DNA of 64,000 nt, taken from the NCBI GenBank assembly GCA_045616665.1, contig JAZLHE010000056.1:3279-67278 (forward strand), in the 5' to 3' direction. Below the pieces are notes generated by a model. It was not told where the DNA came from. It saw nothing but the letters and a program-made list of their open reading frames with translations, and did not search any database. This document shows positions 42,433 through 52,168 of this stretch, piece after piece. The stretch is from RUG11690 sp045616665 (lineage in GTDB: Bacteria; Bacteroidota; Bacteroidia; Bacteroidales; WCHB1-69). The translations under genes were made by a program, and so were the position numbers. The stretch's first letter is position 1. The number at the start of each line of letters is the position of its first letter.

Positions 42433-43752
42433 ATGAAAAATTTATTTATCGAAACATACGGTTGTCAAATGAATGTTGCTGATAGTGAGGTGGTTGCATC
42501 TATCTTATCAGCAGAATACCAAATTTGCGACAACATCAAGAACGCCGACCTCATCCTTTTAAACACTTGTTCTGTTCGCGATCACGCCGAACAGCGAATC
42601 AGAAAACGCCTTAACGAATTAGGAGCCCTGAAAAAGAAAAAGGCCGGACTTCAAATCGGTTTGCTCGGTTGCATGGCCGAGCGTGTCAAGGAAAAGCTGC
42701 TTCACGAAGAAACAGCATTGGACTTCATCGCCGGACCCGACGCTTACCGCAGCCTGCCTGCTCTAATACAAGAATCTGCCTTTGGCAAAACCGCCTTCAA
42801 TGTTTTGCTCTCCACCGAAGAAACATACGACGACATTGAGCCCATTCGCTACGACACCAACGGCATTTCGGCATTTATCTCCATCATGCGCGGCTGTAAC
42901 AATTTTTGCAGCTATTGCGTCGTGCCTTATACCCGCGGTCGCGAGCGCAGCCGCAGCTCTGAAACCATCATTCGCGAAGCACGGCAATTAATAGATCAAG
43001 GCTATAAGGAAATCACTTTGTTGGGACAGAATGTCAATTCATATTGCTCGAATGAAAACGGCGAAGTGGTCAATTTCGCCAAATTGCTCGAAAAAGTGGC
43101 CTTGCTTTCGCCGCAAGTACGTGTGCGTTTTGCTACCTCCCATCCCAAAGACATTTCCGATGAGCTCATCGAAACCATCGCCAAATACGACAACTGCTGC
43201 AAATACATTCATCTGCCCGTCCAGGCAGGAAGCAACGTGATGCTCAAACGGATGAATCGCGTCTATACCCGCGAATACTACCTGGAACGCATCGCCACCA
43301 TCAAACGACTGATTCCCGATTGTGCCATTGCCACAGACATTATCGCCGGCTTCAGCGGCGAAACCGAAGAAGACCACCAGGCCACTTTGTCGCTGATGAA
43401 AGAGGTGGGCTACTGCGCCGCCTATATGTTCAAATACTCTGAACGCGACTGCACGATGGCTGCCAAACGCTTCCCCGACGACATTCCCGACGAGGTCAAG
43501 GGCCGCCGCCTGGAAGAAATCATCGCACTGCAACAAGAGTTGTCATTGGCACACAACCAAAAAGACATAGGCAAAACTTTTGAAGTGCTGGTGGAAGGCG
43601 CCTCTAAACGCGATGCCAACGAATATTTCGGTCGCAATAGTCAAAATAAAGTCATCATATTCCCTAAAGGAAATGCCCAAATCGGCAAATACGTAATGGT
43701 GACCGTGCAATCCTGCTCACCCGCTACGCTGAAAGGCGTTTTGGCCAAATAA
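42433..43752 (+). CDS. miaB: tRNA-2-methylthio-N6-dimethylallyladenosine synthase MiaB
   Basis: Radical SAM methylthiotransferase that converts i6A37 to ms2i6A37 in tRNAs reading UNN codons. The 439-residue protein has the N-terminal UPF0004 domain with C11, C46 and C80 (TYGCQMNVADSE, NTCSVR, GCMAER) for the auxiliary 4Fe-4S cluster, the radical SAM motif C155-NNF-C159-SY-C162 followed by VVPYTRGRERSR, and a C-terminal TRAM domain (FEVLVEG ... VTVQSCSPATLKG). All ligands are intact. The deacetylase-like gene follows after 8 bp. Confidence 0.97.
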   Translation: MKNLFIETYGCQMNVADSEVVASILSAEYQICDNIKNADLILLNTCSVRDHAEQRIRKRLNELGALKKKKAGLQIGLLGCMAERVKEKLLHEETALDFIAGPDAYRSLPALIQESAFGKTAFNVLLSTEETYDDIEPIRYDTNGISAFISIMRGCNNFCSYCVVPYTRGRERSRSSETIIREARQLIDQGYKEITLLGQNVNSYCSNENGEVVNFAKLLEKVALLSPQVRVRFATSHPKDISDELIETIAKYDNCCKYIHLPVQAGSNVMLKRMNRVYTREYYLERIATIKRLIPDCAIATDIIAGFSGETEEDHQATLSLMKEVGYCAAYMFKYSERDCTMAAKRFPDDIPDEVKGRRLEEIIALQQELSLAHNQKDIGKTFEVLVEGASKRDANEYFGRNSQNKVIIFPKGNAQIGKYVMVTVQSCSPATLKGVLAK

Positions 43753-43760
43753 AACAAGCT

Positions 43761-44987
43761 ATGCTGCTCATCCTGTCACCCCAAAATTCACCCCGACTTG
43801 ACTATGTTTGCCACGTCATTTTCAAGCTGATACTGAATTTGGATTATGCCATTACACAGAATGAGCAAACTTACCAGCAACACCAGGATCTTAAATTACG
43901 CTACCTTCCAAAGTCCAATATCCTGTTTGAAAATGACATCTGCCCGCAGGATGAAACTCTGCTTTTGCAGGACAAACCGGCCCTGGCATTTTTCCTGTTA
44001 AGCAATTACGAAGAATACCTCCCCGACTGCCCCCGCGACCAACATGGAAGAATCATTCACGAAAAATCTTTTGTAGTCAGGCACAAGCTGCACAACCAAG
44101 CCGTTGTTCACCGTATTGCACTGAAATACAAAGAAATACTTGCAAAGCAAAAGGCTTCTTTTCAATGGAAAGAACGAAAATATAAGTTTATTCCCACCTT
44201 TGACGTGGATATTGCTTACGCATTCAAAGGCAAGAGTTTCGGGCATTTTTGCGGTGCATTGTTCAAATCACTGCTGAAAGGCAAAATTCAAAATGCCAAA
44301 AACATCCTCAAGGCTAAATTTGACAAAAATTTTGATGATCCTTACGATTTGTATGATGCGGAAAAAGAACTCTGCATCCGGCATCAACTCAAACCCACCT
44401 ACTTTGTCCTTACTTCCAGACGCAGCCAGTACGACCGTAACATATCTCCACAAACATCTGCTTTTGATCAGTTGATTCATCAATTGCAATCCTTTGCCAA
44501 TATCGGTTTGCACACATCATATTATGCTGAAAATCTGAATGAGATTCTTCATCAGAAAAAAATATTGGAAATCAAAACGCAAAAACGCATTTTTTCATCA
44601 CGGCAGCATTTTTTGAAGGAAAAAATGCCACAAACCTTCCAAAATCTGCATGCCGCCGGCATTACGGACGACTACAGTCTCGGCTTTTACGACCGCATCG
44701 GTTTCCGCAACGGAATGTCCATTCCATTTCCCTTTTTCGACCTGAAAAAGGGAGAAAAGACAAAACTCATCCTTCATCCCTTGTTATTTATGGATTCCGC
44801 CGCCATCCGGTCCGATTTTTCGGAAAAAACATATTGGAATGACTTGCAATCCCTTATTCAAGAAGTGCAACTGGTTCAAGGAGAGATGATTGCCCTTTGG
44901 CATAACAACTTTATGCCCAAAGGTTCAAAAGAAGAGGCATTGTTCAAAGCCAGTTTCAATAAAATGGCCCAAGGCACCCTTATTTAG
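43761..44987 (+). CDS. Polysaccharide deacetylase-like protein (DUF7033 type)
   Basis: 408 residues. The N-terminal 130 residues match the Bacteroidota domain before NodB-like catalytic parts (ILFENDICPQDE, FFLLSNYEEYLPDCPRDQHGR). The middle has FIPTFDVDIAYAFKGK, where the D-V-D triad corresponds to the deacetylase D-D motif, then LKPTYFVLTSR and LQSFANIGLHTSYYA, the H-x-S/T-x motif, and a late IALWHNNF with the catalytic-type His. It probably deacetylates a surface sugar polymer or lipid-linked glycan; the substrate is unknown. Its 3' end overlaps the convergent M64 gene by 8 bp. Confidence 0.75.
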   Translation: MLLILSPQNSPRLDYVCHVIFKLILNLDYAITQNEQTYQQHQDLKLRYLPKSNILFENDICPQDETLLLQDKPALAFFLLSNYEEYLPDCPRDQHGRIIHEKSFVVRHKLHNQAVVHRIALKYKEILAKQKASFQWKERKYKFIPTFDVDIAYAFKGKSFGHFCGALFKSLLKGKIQNAKNILKAKFDKNFDDPYDLYDAEKELCIRHQLKPTYFVLTSRRSQYDRNISPQTSAFDQLIHQLQSFANIGLHTSYYAENLNEILHQKKILEIKTQKRIFSSRQHFLKEKMPQTFQNLHAAGITDDYSLGFYDRIGFRNGMSIPFPFFDLKKGEKTKLILHPLLFMDSAAIRSDFSEKTYWNDLQSLIQEVQLVQGEMIALWHNNFMPKGSKEEALFKASFNKMAQGTLI

Positions 44988-46251
44988 AATAGTACAAAAT
45001 TGCGTCTTCGAGAGCATCCAGACAAACCGGACAATAATGATTATAGACAATCTGGTGCATCGTACAATGCATAGACGGACGGAAAACGCCTTCCGCCACA
45101 TAGCCGCCACCTTCAAAAACGCCTAATTTTTCCTTATATTCCTCTATTGCGGGAGTAGGAATCGGCATACCCGGTTCAATCATATATTTCCATTTGGCAT
45201 CAAAATCCACCAAAGTCGTTAAATTGGGCTCGATAGGTTCTACATCTTCGGGATAAAAATCGCGAGTGGAAACTTCAGACTGATAATATTCATCGCCCAA
45301 ACCACCAATCAAATGGCCCATTTCGTGTACGATGACATAATCTGAATGTTCGCCTTCATTATTCACCGTACAATAATAATTATAGATGCCGCCACCGCCA
45401 TATTTCTTGCTGTTGCAAATCAAAATAATGAAATCGTATGGAGCGTCATCAGCGATAGCGTGCATTTTCCACACGTTCAGACACATCAGATAGCGGTCGA
45501 GGTCAATGACATTGTAACTGCAATTTAAAAGTGTTTTCTTGAAAATCTTAGCATTGGGATCCGTAATGCCGGACTCCTCCGAATAACCTTCAATAGCCCT
45601 GATATTCACGTGGTCGGCCATTTCCTTGTAGGGAGAGCACTCCATAATGTGTTTCGTGAAGCGCTTGAAATCCGCCATCATCTCCTTCTTGTCGTCCTTG
45701 GTATAGCCATCAGGAATAAACAAAATGTCGATGGCGTCGCGGGAATCGGCGGCAACATGCAAATTCTTGACTTTATACTCCTTCTTCATCGGTTGGCAGG
45801 CCGTACTTTGCGGGTCAAACGAACCCTGGAACAATTCGGTGGGACGATTGTGACGGTCGAAACCCGTAAATTTGTATTTCACCAACATCTTGGGCATAGG
45901 GAAACGCACACATTCCTCAAAAGCGGCCACTTCCTTTTCGCCGCGCTCCGTAGTACGATACTCATAAAACAGACAGTCGCTGCTACGACTATAAATCAAC
46001 TTGCCGGATAACGCGTCAAAAACCTCGAACATCAGGGTCCCGTGACGCTCAAACTCTACCAAATGGGATACGGTACCCGTCCATTGTTCACCCACATAAT
46101 AATTCTCGATTTCAATTTTCTCGCTCTTACTATTTCCAATATGTTTGTAATCAATACGCACGGTCTTGTTTTCAAAATAGTAATCAAAATTCTGAGCAAA
46201 CAAGCCCATTGTCATTACAAGAAGGGCCAAAGTAACAAATATTTTACGCAT
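44980..46251 (-). CDS. M64 family (IgA peptidase-like) secreted metallopeptidase
   Basis: 423 residues from ATG 46251, chosen for the signal peptide RKIFVTLALLVMTMGLFAQ; the open frame extends further upstream. The zinc motif is HEMGHLIGGLGDEYY (HExxHxxxGxxDEY), typical of peptidase M64, with KNLHVAADSRDAIDILFIPD upstream as the family core. It is predicted to be a periplasmic or surface endopeptidase; the IgA link comes from a distant family member and should not be taken as its target. It starts 1 bp after the L,D-transpeptidase stop in a three-gene unit. Confidence 0.9.
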   Translation of the reverse strand: MRKIFVTLALLVMTMGLFAQNFDYYFENKTVRIDYKHIGNSKSEKIEIENYYVGEQWTGTVSHLVEFERHGTLMFEVFDALSGKLIYSRSSDCLFYEYRTTERGEKEVAAFEECVRFPMPKMLVKYKFTGFDRHNRPTELFQGSFDPQSTACQPMKKEYKVKNLHVAADSRDAIDILFIPDGYTKDDKKEMMADFKRFTKHIMECSPYKEMADHVNIRAIEGYSEESGITDPNAKIFKKTLLNCSYNVIDLDRYLMCLNVWKMHAIADDAPYDFIILICNSKKYGGGGIYNYYCTVNNEGEHSDYVIVHEMGHLIGGLGDEYYQSEVSTRDFYPEDVEPIEPNLTTLVDFDAKWKYMIEPGMPIPTPAIEEYKEKLGVFEGGGYVAEGVFRPSMHCTMHQIVYNHYCPVCLDALEDAILYYSK

Positions 46252-46252
46252 T

Positions 46253-48100
46253 TTATTGATTTTTAATAAGATAATTAATATTTTCGTCTTTATAATAAAC
46301 ATCATCCCGATATTGAATATAATCATTATCTCCTACGAAACAAGTGTAATATTCAATATAGAGAGGCATTGTGTTTTCCAAATGAATAGAAGTGGGACGG
46401 GTTTTCCTGTAAAAATGCTTTTTTTCAGCGGACAGATTTTGATAATATTTTTCCTCCCTTTCCTCTTTATTTTTCAAGAATTCCTCGCCGTCCTCGGTCG
46501 TGGGCGCATTGCCCACGATAATGCCCAACTCTTCGATTCTCTGTTCATCAAATTCATTCATCTCATAAATAATCGCCGCTAAATCGAAAGGATTTTCCAC
46601 CCTGACACAACCGTGACTGATGGCGCGTTTACGCCGCTTAAACGCAGACTTATTATTGGTGTCGTGCAAATATACGGATTCCGAATTTGCAAAGTCAAAT
46701 TTCACTAATCCCAAAGCATTATATTTTCCCGAAGATTGAATCAAGCGATAAGGAATATTTCTTCGATTGACTTTATGCCAATCGATAGAATCGGGAATTA
46801 TATTTTTTTTACTTTTTGCTTGAATAACATATAGATGTTCCTTATTGATAACGGCGGTATTGCTCTTCAACAACTTCGGATAATATTCATCTTTGAGAAT
46901 AGAATACGGTATATTCCATTCTGGATTGAGCACAATACGGGTGATTTCGCTGGCCAGGAGCGGCGTTTCGGACTTAAACGGGCGGATGAGCCCGTTTTTA
47001 TAGCGTTCGTCGTCTCCTTTCGGATCTTGAGATTTCCCGCAACAGACATTGGTCGTCAAAACCTTTGCGCCCTGACGAAAAACACTGAGCGAAAAATCTG
47101 GCAGATTGACAGCGATATAGTCTTCGCCTTTCTGAGGCAGCACCTTCCATCTGAGACGTTCCATATTGACCGATAGTTTGTCGATATAGTACGAAATCGG
47201 GCGATTGAGTTTCTCAACCGTTTCCACATCCAAATGGGGACTTTCCGGAATGGCATTATTGACTCTGAACAGGTTGACCGCCGCCATTACCGCCTCGGTC
47301 AAGGTATCCGTATGCTCAAAATCCTGTGGCAGTTCCCCTGTTAATTGAAGACGTTGACATAACAAAAGAATCATTTTGTCCTTCTGATTCAAGGATAAAT
47401 TTTTGGCTTCCAAAGGTTCGAAAAGCGAATCTTTAAGCGGATAAAGACGCAACAATTCCTGTCTCAGGCGCAGGTAAGCCGAATCTTGTGACGCCATCGC
47501 GGTCAGAGTCGGGGTCAATGCCGTCCATTGGTGCAGCAATCCGACCACAAATGCCGAATCGGCAGTTTGGATTTGATTAAACCATTTGTCGCCATTTACC
47601 AGTTTCGGATCAGTCGCGCCAAATTGAAGGGCACTGGCATAACGTATATACGAGGTAGTCAACTGTTTTTCAAGATGGAACAACGCAGGATATAAAGTTT
47701 CAGCAGAATTATGCACCTTATGATTTTTCAGCAGATTGATACAAGAATCAAGTTCTTCATGATAAAAAAAAGATGACGGCAAGCCGTGTGTATAAGAGTC
47801 TGATAGAAAAAGAAACAAGGTGTCGATTTTATGTTCCTGCAATCCGTTTAAGGTCCACAGCGGCTCATAACCGCGCTGCTGATAGAATTGCTTAACGGCA
47901 TTGCCAAAAAGCATAAAGTCGGAAGACAAGGCGTTGATCTCCCGACTGAAATATTGTTGATAATCCTTCTTATTGAACGAAGAGTATTCATCGAACCAAT
48001 GCGGCACAGGTTCCACCTCCGTAGTCTTGGTTTTACAAGATAATAAAAGCAAGAGGAAAAGTGCGACGGCAAACTTTTCCCAGAAGGATTTTTTGATCAT
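46253..48100 (-). CDS. Lipoprotein L,D-transpeptidase (YcbB-like, YkuD domain)
   Basis: 615 residues, with lipobox LLLLSC (Cys about position 22). The middle contains a peptidoglycan-binding-like part, and the YkuD catalytic domain ends with AISHGCVRVENPFDLA, whose His and Cys are catalytic. YcbB-type enzymes form 3-3 crosslinks in peptidoglycan or attach proteins. The length and the long N-terminal scaffold match YcbB/LdtD. The start codon overlaps the aminotransferase stop (ATGA at 48097-48100), so translation is probably coupled. Confidence 0.93.
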   Translation of the reverse strand: MIKKSFWEKFAVALFLLLLLSCKTKTTEVEPVPHWFDEYSSFNKKDYQQYFSREINALSSDFMLFGNAVKQFYQQRGYEPLWTLNGLQEHKIDTLFLFLSDSYTHGLPSSFFYHEELDSCINLLKNHKVHNSAETLYPALFHLEKQLTTSYIRYASALQFGATDPKLVNGDKWFNQIQTADSAFVVGLLHQWTALTPTLTAMASQDSAYLRLRQELLRLYPLKDSLFEPLEAKNLSLNQKDKMILLLCQRLQLTGELPQDFEHTDTLTEAVMAAVNLFRVNNAIPESPHLDVETVEKLNRPISYYIDKLSVNMERLRWKVLPQKGEDYIAVNLPDFSLSVFRQGAKVLTTNVCCGKSQDPKGDDERYKNGLIRPFKSETPLLASEITRIVLNPEWNIPYSILKDEYYPKLLKSNTAVINKEHLYVIQAKSKKNIIPDSIDWHKVNRRNIPYRLIQSSGKYNALGLVKFDFANSESVYLHDTNNKSAFKRRKRAISHGCVRVENPFDLAAIIYEMNEFDEQRIEELGIIVGNAPTTEDGEEFLKNKEEREEKYYQNLSAEKKHFYRKTRPTSIHLENTMPLYIEYYTCFVGDNDYIQYRDDVYYKDENINYLIKNQ

Positions 48101-49404
48101 TAATGATTTGCTTTGAATGCTTTTAATCTTTCTTCAAGCGCAGGGAATTGATTTCTGTTGACCAAAGAAACGCAGGCACGGAGACCTTCGGTTCTTTCGC
48201 TGCCCGTAATAGACAAAGCAATGGCGCTGATACCATAGTACAGAAATTCCTTCAGTAGTTGTTCGCCGCTCATACCGGGGTATGCCAGCGTAAAATAGAA
48301 ACCGTCAGCCAAAGGCATGTCGCCATCCTTATCGTAAACAATCACGAAGCCGTTGTCGAGGAACATCTTCTTCATGATAGCGGCTTTTTCAGCATACTCT
48401 TTTACATCGTCCAAATAATTGTAAGTGCCGTTATTGCAAGCTTTCAGGATAGCAGCCAAGGCATATTGAGCTGAATGTGAAGTACCTGAACTGATAGCAT
48501 AAACGGTTCCATAAATGATGGCCCTGCCCAATTTCGGGGTTCCGAAATAAGGAACGAGATCTGGAAATTCGCTGTTATACAATTTGTTGGACAAAATCAG
48601 CAAAGCGATACGTTCACCGGCATAACTAAAGGCCTTGGAACCGGAAATCATCAATGCGTAATTGTCGGTGTATTTGCCAACGGAAGGCTGGAACACACCG
48701 GGTTTGGAAATATCGCGACGGAAATCCATACCGAAATAGGCAAGGTCCTCGAAAACGAAAACGTCATACTTGTTGGCCATTTCGCCGATAATCTGCAATT
48801 CCTCTTCCGTCAAGCAAACCCAAGAAGGATTATTAGGATTGGAATACATAATAGAATGGATATTTCCGTTTTTGAGATAGCTTTCGAGTTTGTCTCTCAA
48901 CTTGGCACCACGATAATTATAGACATCAAAGGTTTCATATTTGAATCCCATCACGCGGTGCTGCTGTTTTTGCACTGGGAAACCGGGATCGATGAACAAC
49001 GTGGTGTCGCGTTCCTTGCGGGCACGAACAAAGGTCATAAAGCCGGCCATACCGCCCATCATCGAACCGACTGTGGGAATACAGCAGGCAGGATCCACAT
49101 CCAGATCAATAAAGTTCTTCACGAACTTGGCAGCTTCCTCTTTCAATTCTACCGTACCATCGATATCGGGATAAATAGCGGCCACGCCGTCCTGCAAGGC
49201 CTTGATTTGGGCATCAACACCAATTTGGCAAGCAGGAAGACCCGGAATGCCCATTTCCATTCTCACGAATTTCTCGCCACTGGCGCTCTCGATATCGTTA
49301 ATCAAACGTTTAATTTCACGAATAGAGGCTTTACCGACTTCATTAATGCCACTACCGGCCACAATTTTGTCAACAATTTCTGCTGGGATGGGAGTATTTT
49401 TCAT
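48100..49404 (-). CDS. PLP-dependent class I/II aminotransferase
   Basis: 434 residues of fold type I. SNPNNPSWVCL near the middle is the usual N-P-x-x-P motif, and the pyridoxal lysine lies in ISGSKAFSYAGERIALL. YPDIDGTVELKEEAAKFV and a late RACVSLVNRNQFP with the carboxylate-binding Arg fit the aspartate/aromatic group. The exact substrate is unclear. It is the first gene of a three-gene unit with an L,D-transpeptidase and a peptidase, which could point to amino acids of the cell wall, but that link is weak. Confidence 0.9.
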   Translation of the reverse strand: MKNTPIPAEIVDKIVAGSGINEVGKASIREIKRLINDIESASGEKFVRMEMGIPGLPACQIGVDAQIKALQDGVAAIYPDIDGTVELKEEAAKFVKNFIDLDVDPACCIPTVGSMMGGMAGFMTFVRARKERDTTLFIDPGFPVQKQQHRVMGFKYETFDVYNYRGAKLRDKLESYLKNGNIHSIMYSNPNNPSWVCLTEEELQIIGEMANKYDVFVFEDLAYFGMDFRRDISKPGVFQPSVGKYTDNYALMISGSKAFSYAGERIALLILSNKLYNSEFPDLVPYFGTPKLGRAIIYGTVYAISSGTSHSAQYALAAILKACNNGTYNYLDDVKEYAEKAAIMKKMFLDNGFVIVYDKDGDMPLADGFYFTLAYPGMSGEQLLKEFLYYGISAIALSITGSERTEGLRACVSLVNRNQFPALEERLKAFKANH

Positions 49405-49453
49405 TATGCAAGTTTTTATGAATAATAATATTAAGGTCTCAACAAATTTGGAG

Positions 49454-49483
49454 CAAAGATACTAAATTTTTTGATTAGTTCAA
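49454..49483 (-). promoter_or_regulatory. Promoter of the aminotransferase/L,D-transpeptidase/M64 unit
   Basis: On the minus strand: TTG (49481-49483), 19 bp, TATCTTTG (49454-49461), a full consensus promoter 50 bp upstream of the start at 49404. Confidence 0.75.
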
Positions 49484-49596
49484 CAAATTAAAAATGATTA
49501 CTTGATTTATATCATCAATAGAAAAAAACAAGCATAGTCTCAGTTGTTTTGAACCAAGAAACATCATTTTTCTAAGGGAAAGAATATCTAATTGGC

Positions 49597-51279
49597 CTAT
49601 TGACGGCGCAGGATTGTTTTGCCCATATTGATCCAGTGGTCGGCGATACGTTCTGCATTGGAAGAAAGTGACAGGTATTCGGCACCTACCGTCGGGGTAC
49701 AAATCCCGTTTGCCATTCTTTCAATATGATTTTCTTCCATCTGCTTGGTATAATCATCAATTTGATCTTCAATTACGTCACCTTCATTGAAGGCCTCCAC
49801 GTCGTCTTCGCCGTATGCCTTCATCATTTTTTCATATAATCTGCTGATCATCAAGCGCAATTCCGAAATTTCCTGTAATGCGACCTCTGAGAAGCGAGCT
49901 TGCGAAGCCTGCAGGGTTTCCGCATATTCCACGATATTCTCGGCATAATCTCCGATACGCTCAATATCTCGAACCGTACGGAACACGGTCGTCAAATACC
50001 AGTGGTCATTCGCGTCAAGCTGTTTCTTTTCGGACAGGCGCACCACGAAATTCACGATTTCCAAATTAAGGAAATTCAATTCATTTTCCACCTTTCTAAA
50101 CTTATCCACTTCTTCGAAATTCATACTGCTGATAATGGTAAAGGCACGATTTACATTTTCGTTGGCCAACAATGCCATATTAACCACTTCGTTTTTCGTT
50201 TGCTGCACAGCCACGACTGGCGTCTTCAGCATATTTTTATCGATAAAATATAGATGAGGAGCATCCGGATCCTGTGCCGGCTCATAGTCAGGAATAAGTC
50301 GGCAAACAGTCTTCACCATCAAAGATGTCAATGGCAAGACAATGAGCACGGTTATCACATTGAAGATGGTATGGAACATTGCCAACTGTGTTTGTGGCGC
50401 TCCCGGAAACATTTTTTCAAACAAAGTGCCAAAAGTAACATCTTCGTGTGTAAATACGCTAAGCAGAGCTGCCACAACCATAAATATCACCACCCCGCTA
50501 CAATTGAAAATCAAATGGATCAAAGCGGTACGCTTGGCATTCATTCCGCTGGTGAGGCCTGCGATGATAGCCACCACACAAGAACCGATATTGGAACCCA
50601 TCGTCAAGAAGATACCTTGGTCAAGGGAAATCAGGTGAGTATAAACCATCGCAATCGCGATAGAAGTCATTACGGATGAACTTTGAATAATCGCCGTCAA
50701 CAAAGTACCGATAAGGACCAGCAACAGCGGATTGTTGATTTTTGCCAAGAACAATTTGACGGAATCCAAGGCGGCAAATTCCGACATTGAATCACTCATC
50801 AATGTCAAACCGACAAAAAGCATACCAAAACCGGTAATGATTCCGCCCAACTTTTTCAGCATTTCCTTTTTGGCAAAGAGCATCATAAAGGCGCCGATAC
50901 CGGCAAACGCGGAGAAAATAACGGAAGTAGATAAGGTATTGGCGCCAAACATACCCAACGCTACAATTTGAGCGGTAATGGTAGTTCCAATATTTGCGCC
51001 GTAAATCATCGTGGCTGCCTGCGCTAGTGAAATAATGCCCGCATTGACAAATCCGATGACCATTACGGTAGTCGCACCCGAACTTTGAATGGCTGCCGTG
51101 GTAACCGTGCCGATTCCAACCCCCAACCACTTGTTGTTGGAAACCTTGGAAAATAGAGTACGTAATTTTTGAGAACTTGCTGATTCAAGGTTGGTACTCA
51201 TCATCTGACACGCCACCAAAAAGATACCAATCCCCGCGGTTAACATCAAAATTGCAGATAAAATTGCCGTAATAGACAT
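49597..51279 (-). CDS. Na+/phosphate cotransporter with C-terminal PhoU-like domain
   Basis: 560 residues from ATG 51279. Two Na/Pi-cotransporter repeats carry the QSSGATTVMVIGFV and QSSSVMTSIAIAMV motifs plus GANIGTTITAQ and GSNIGSCVVAI, the hallmark of NptA-type transporters. Residues about 370-560 form a PhoU-like helical domain with DIERIGDYAENIVEYA and NAERIADHWINMGKT. It should import phosphate with sodium, and the PhoU part may regulate it. The frame is open upstream to 51318, but that part includes the promoter. A minus-strand TATTTTTG box lies at 51316-51323. Confidence 0.92.
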   Translation of the reverse strand: MSITAILSAILMLTAGIGIFLVACQMMSTNLESASSQKLRTLFSKVSNNKWLGVGIGTVTTAAIQSSGATTVMVIGFVNAGIISLAQAATMIYGANIGTTITAQIVALGMFGANTLSTSVIFSAFAGIGAFMMLFAKKEMLKKLGGIITGFGMLFVGLTLMSDSMSEFAALDSVKLFLAKINNPLLLVLIGTLLTAIIQSSSVMTSIAIAMVYTHLISLDQGIFLTMGSNIGSCVVAIIAGLTSGMNAKRTALIHLIFNCSGVVIFMVVAALLSVFTHEDVTFGTLFEKMFPGAPQTQLAMFHTIFNVITVLIVLPLTSLMVKTVCRLIPDYEPAQDPDAPHLYFIDKNMLKTPVVAVQQTKNEVVNMALLANENVNRAFTIISSMNFEEVDKFRKVENELNFLNLEIVNFVVRLSEKKQLDANDHWYLTTVFRTVRDIERIGDYAENIVEYAETLQASQARFSEVALQEISELRLMISRLYEKMMKAYGEDDVEAFNEGDVIEDQIDDYTKQMEENHIERMANGICTPTVGAEYLSLSSNAERIADHWINMGKTILRRQ

Positions 51280-51315
51280 AATTTCAAAAAAATTTTCACC
51301 AATATAATTATTTTG

Positions 51316-51323
51316 CAAAAATA
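51316..51323 (-). promoter_or_regulatory. -7 box of the Na/Pi transporter gene
   Basis: Minus-strand TATTTTTG, 36 bp upstream of ATG 51279, with a TTG about 21 bp further upstream. Confidence 0.5.
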
Positions 51324-51451
51324 CACAAATTTTTGAATGAGTCTCAAAAACTTTTGAAATTGCCTTCTTACGTCTAACAAAGAGATTCCGACTTCGCTGA
51401 AATGTCGATGTCTCTACTTGGTTCTAACAACCGCTACGGCCGGCGAGAACA

Positions 51452-52168
51452 TTAAAATCGTTTCAACTTTTCCCTGTCTATGGGGTCGATGGTGAAAACA
51501 TCGTCGCTGACGTGGATGACGATGACTCCCTTCTCGCGGGCATAAGCTTCCGCCTCCTTCGTGTAATTCAGCGCCGCAATGGCAACATAGACATCCAAGT
51601 CCGCAAAACGCGGGTACAGCAGCTTGAAGTTGCGCATCTGCTTCAGGAAGTGGTTGATCTTGGCCTTGGTGCAGTTCGTCTTCACCTCCACCGCGATGGC
51701 CTCCGTCGTGTCCGCGTAAAGAAGGTCTATCTCCATATTGAGTCCGAGTTCGCTGTTCGAACCGGTCATCTCCTTGAAGCTCTGCTCCACCCTGAAACCC
51801 GCCTTCTGCAACGCACGCAATGCCGAACGCTTCGTCAACCCTTCCAGGATGTGGCCCGTCTGCGAGATGAACTGGTCGTTCAGGTTTCTGAACTTCTTGT
51901 CGGTTTCTTGAAACAGGCGTTTCGTCTCCCGCATCTGCCTGTCGGTCTCTATTCTTGATGCTTCTATACGCTTATCTGTCTCTATTCTCGACGCCTCTAT
52001 ACGTCGGTCGGTCTCTATTCTTGACGCTTCTATGCGTTTATCGGTCTCTTGAAACATCCGTTTCGTTTCTTGCATCTGAGACGAGATGGCCGAAATGTAT
52101 TCCTTCAGTTCTGCCCATGACAACTGGTGTGGGTCTTGATTCAATATTGGATTTACTGCAGGTTTCAT
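51452..52168 (-). CDS. Coiled-coil protein with C-terminal PD-(D/E)XK-like domain (DUF3782-like)
   Basis: 238 residues. Residues 30-90 form a coiled coil built from 10-residue repeats, variants of RIEASRIETD and R-ETKR-FQETD, encoded by about 30-bp tandem repeats at 51940-52065. The C-terminal half has a nuclease-like core: LGLNMEIDLLYADTTEAIAV followed by EVKTN (D...E-x-K), then VYVAIAALNY and VIVIHVSDD. Such proteins are common in cyanobacteria and Bacteroidota accessory regions; the function is not known. No partner gene is seen. Confidence 0.82.
   Translation of the reverse strand: MKPAVNPILNQDPHQLSWAELKEYISAISSQMQETKRMFQETDKRIEASRIETDRRIEASRIETDKRIEASRIETDRQMRETKRLFQETDKKFRNLNDQFISQTGHILEGLTKRSALRALQKAGFRVEQSFKEMTGSNSELGLNMEIDLLYADTTEAIAVEVKTNCTKAKINHFLKQMRNFKLLYPRFADLDVYVAIAALNYTKEAEAYAREKGVIVIHVSDDVFTIDPIDREKLKRF

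Noticed and set aside
51360..51440. Possible fifth MITE copy near the Na/Pi transporter
   Set aside because: Only an AGAGATTCCGACTTCGCTG-like word matches; the inverted ends are missing. It may be a decayed fragment, but the evidence is too thin.
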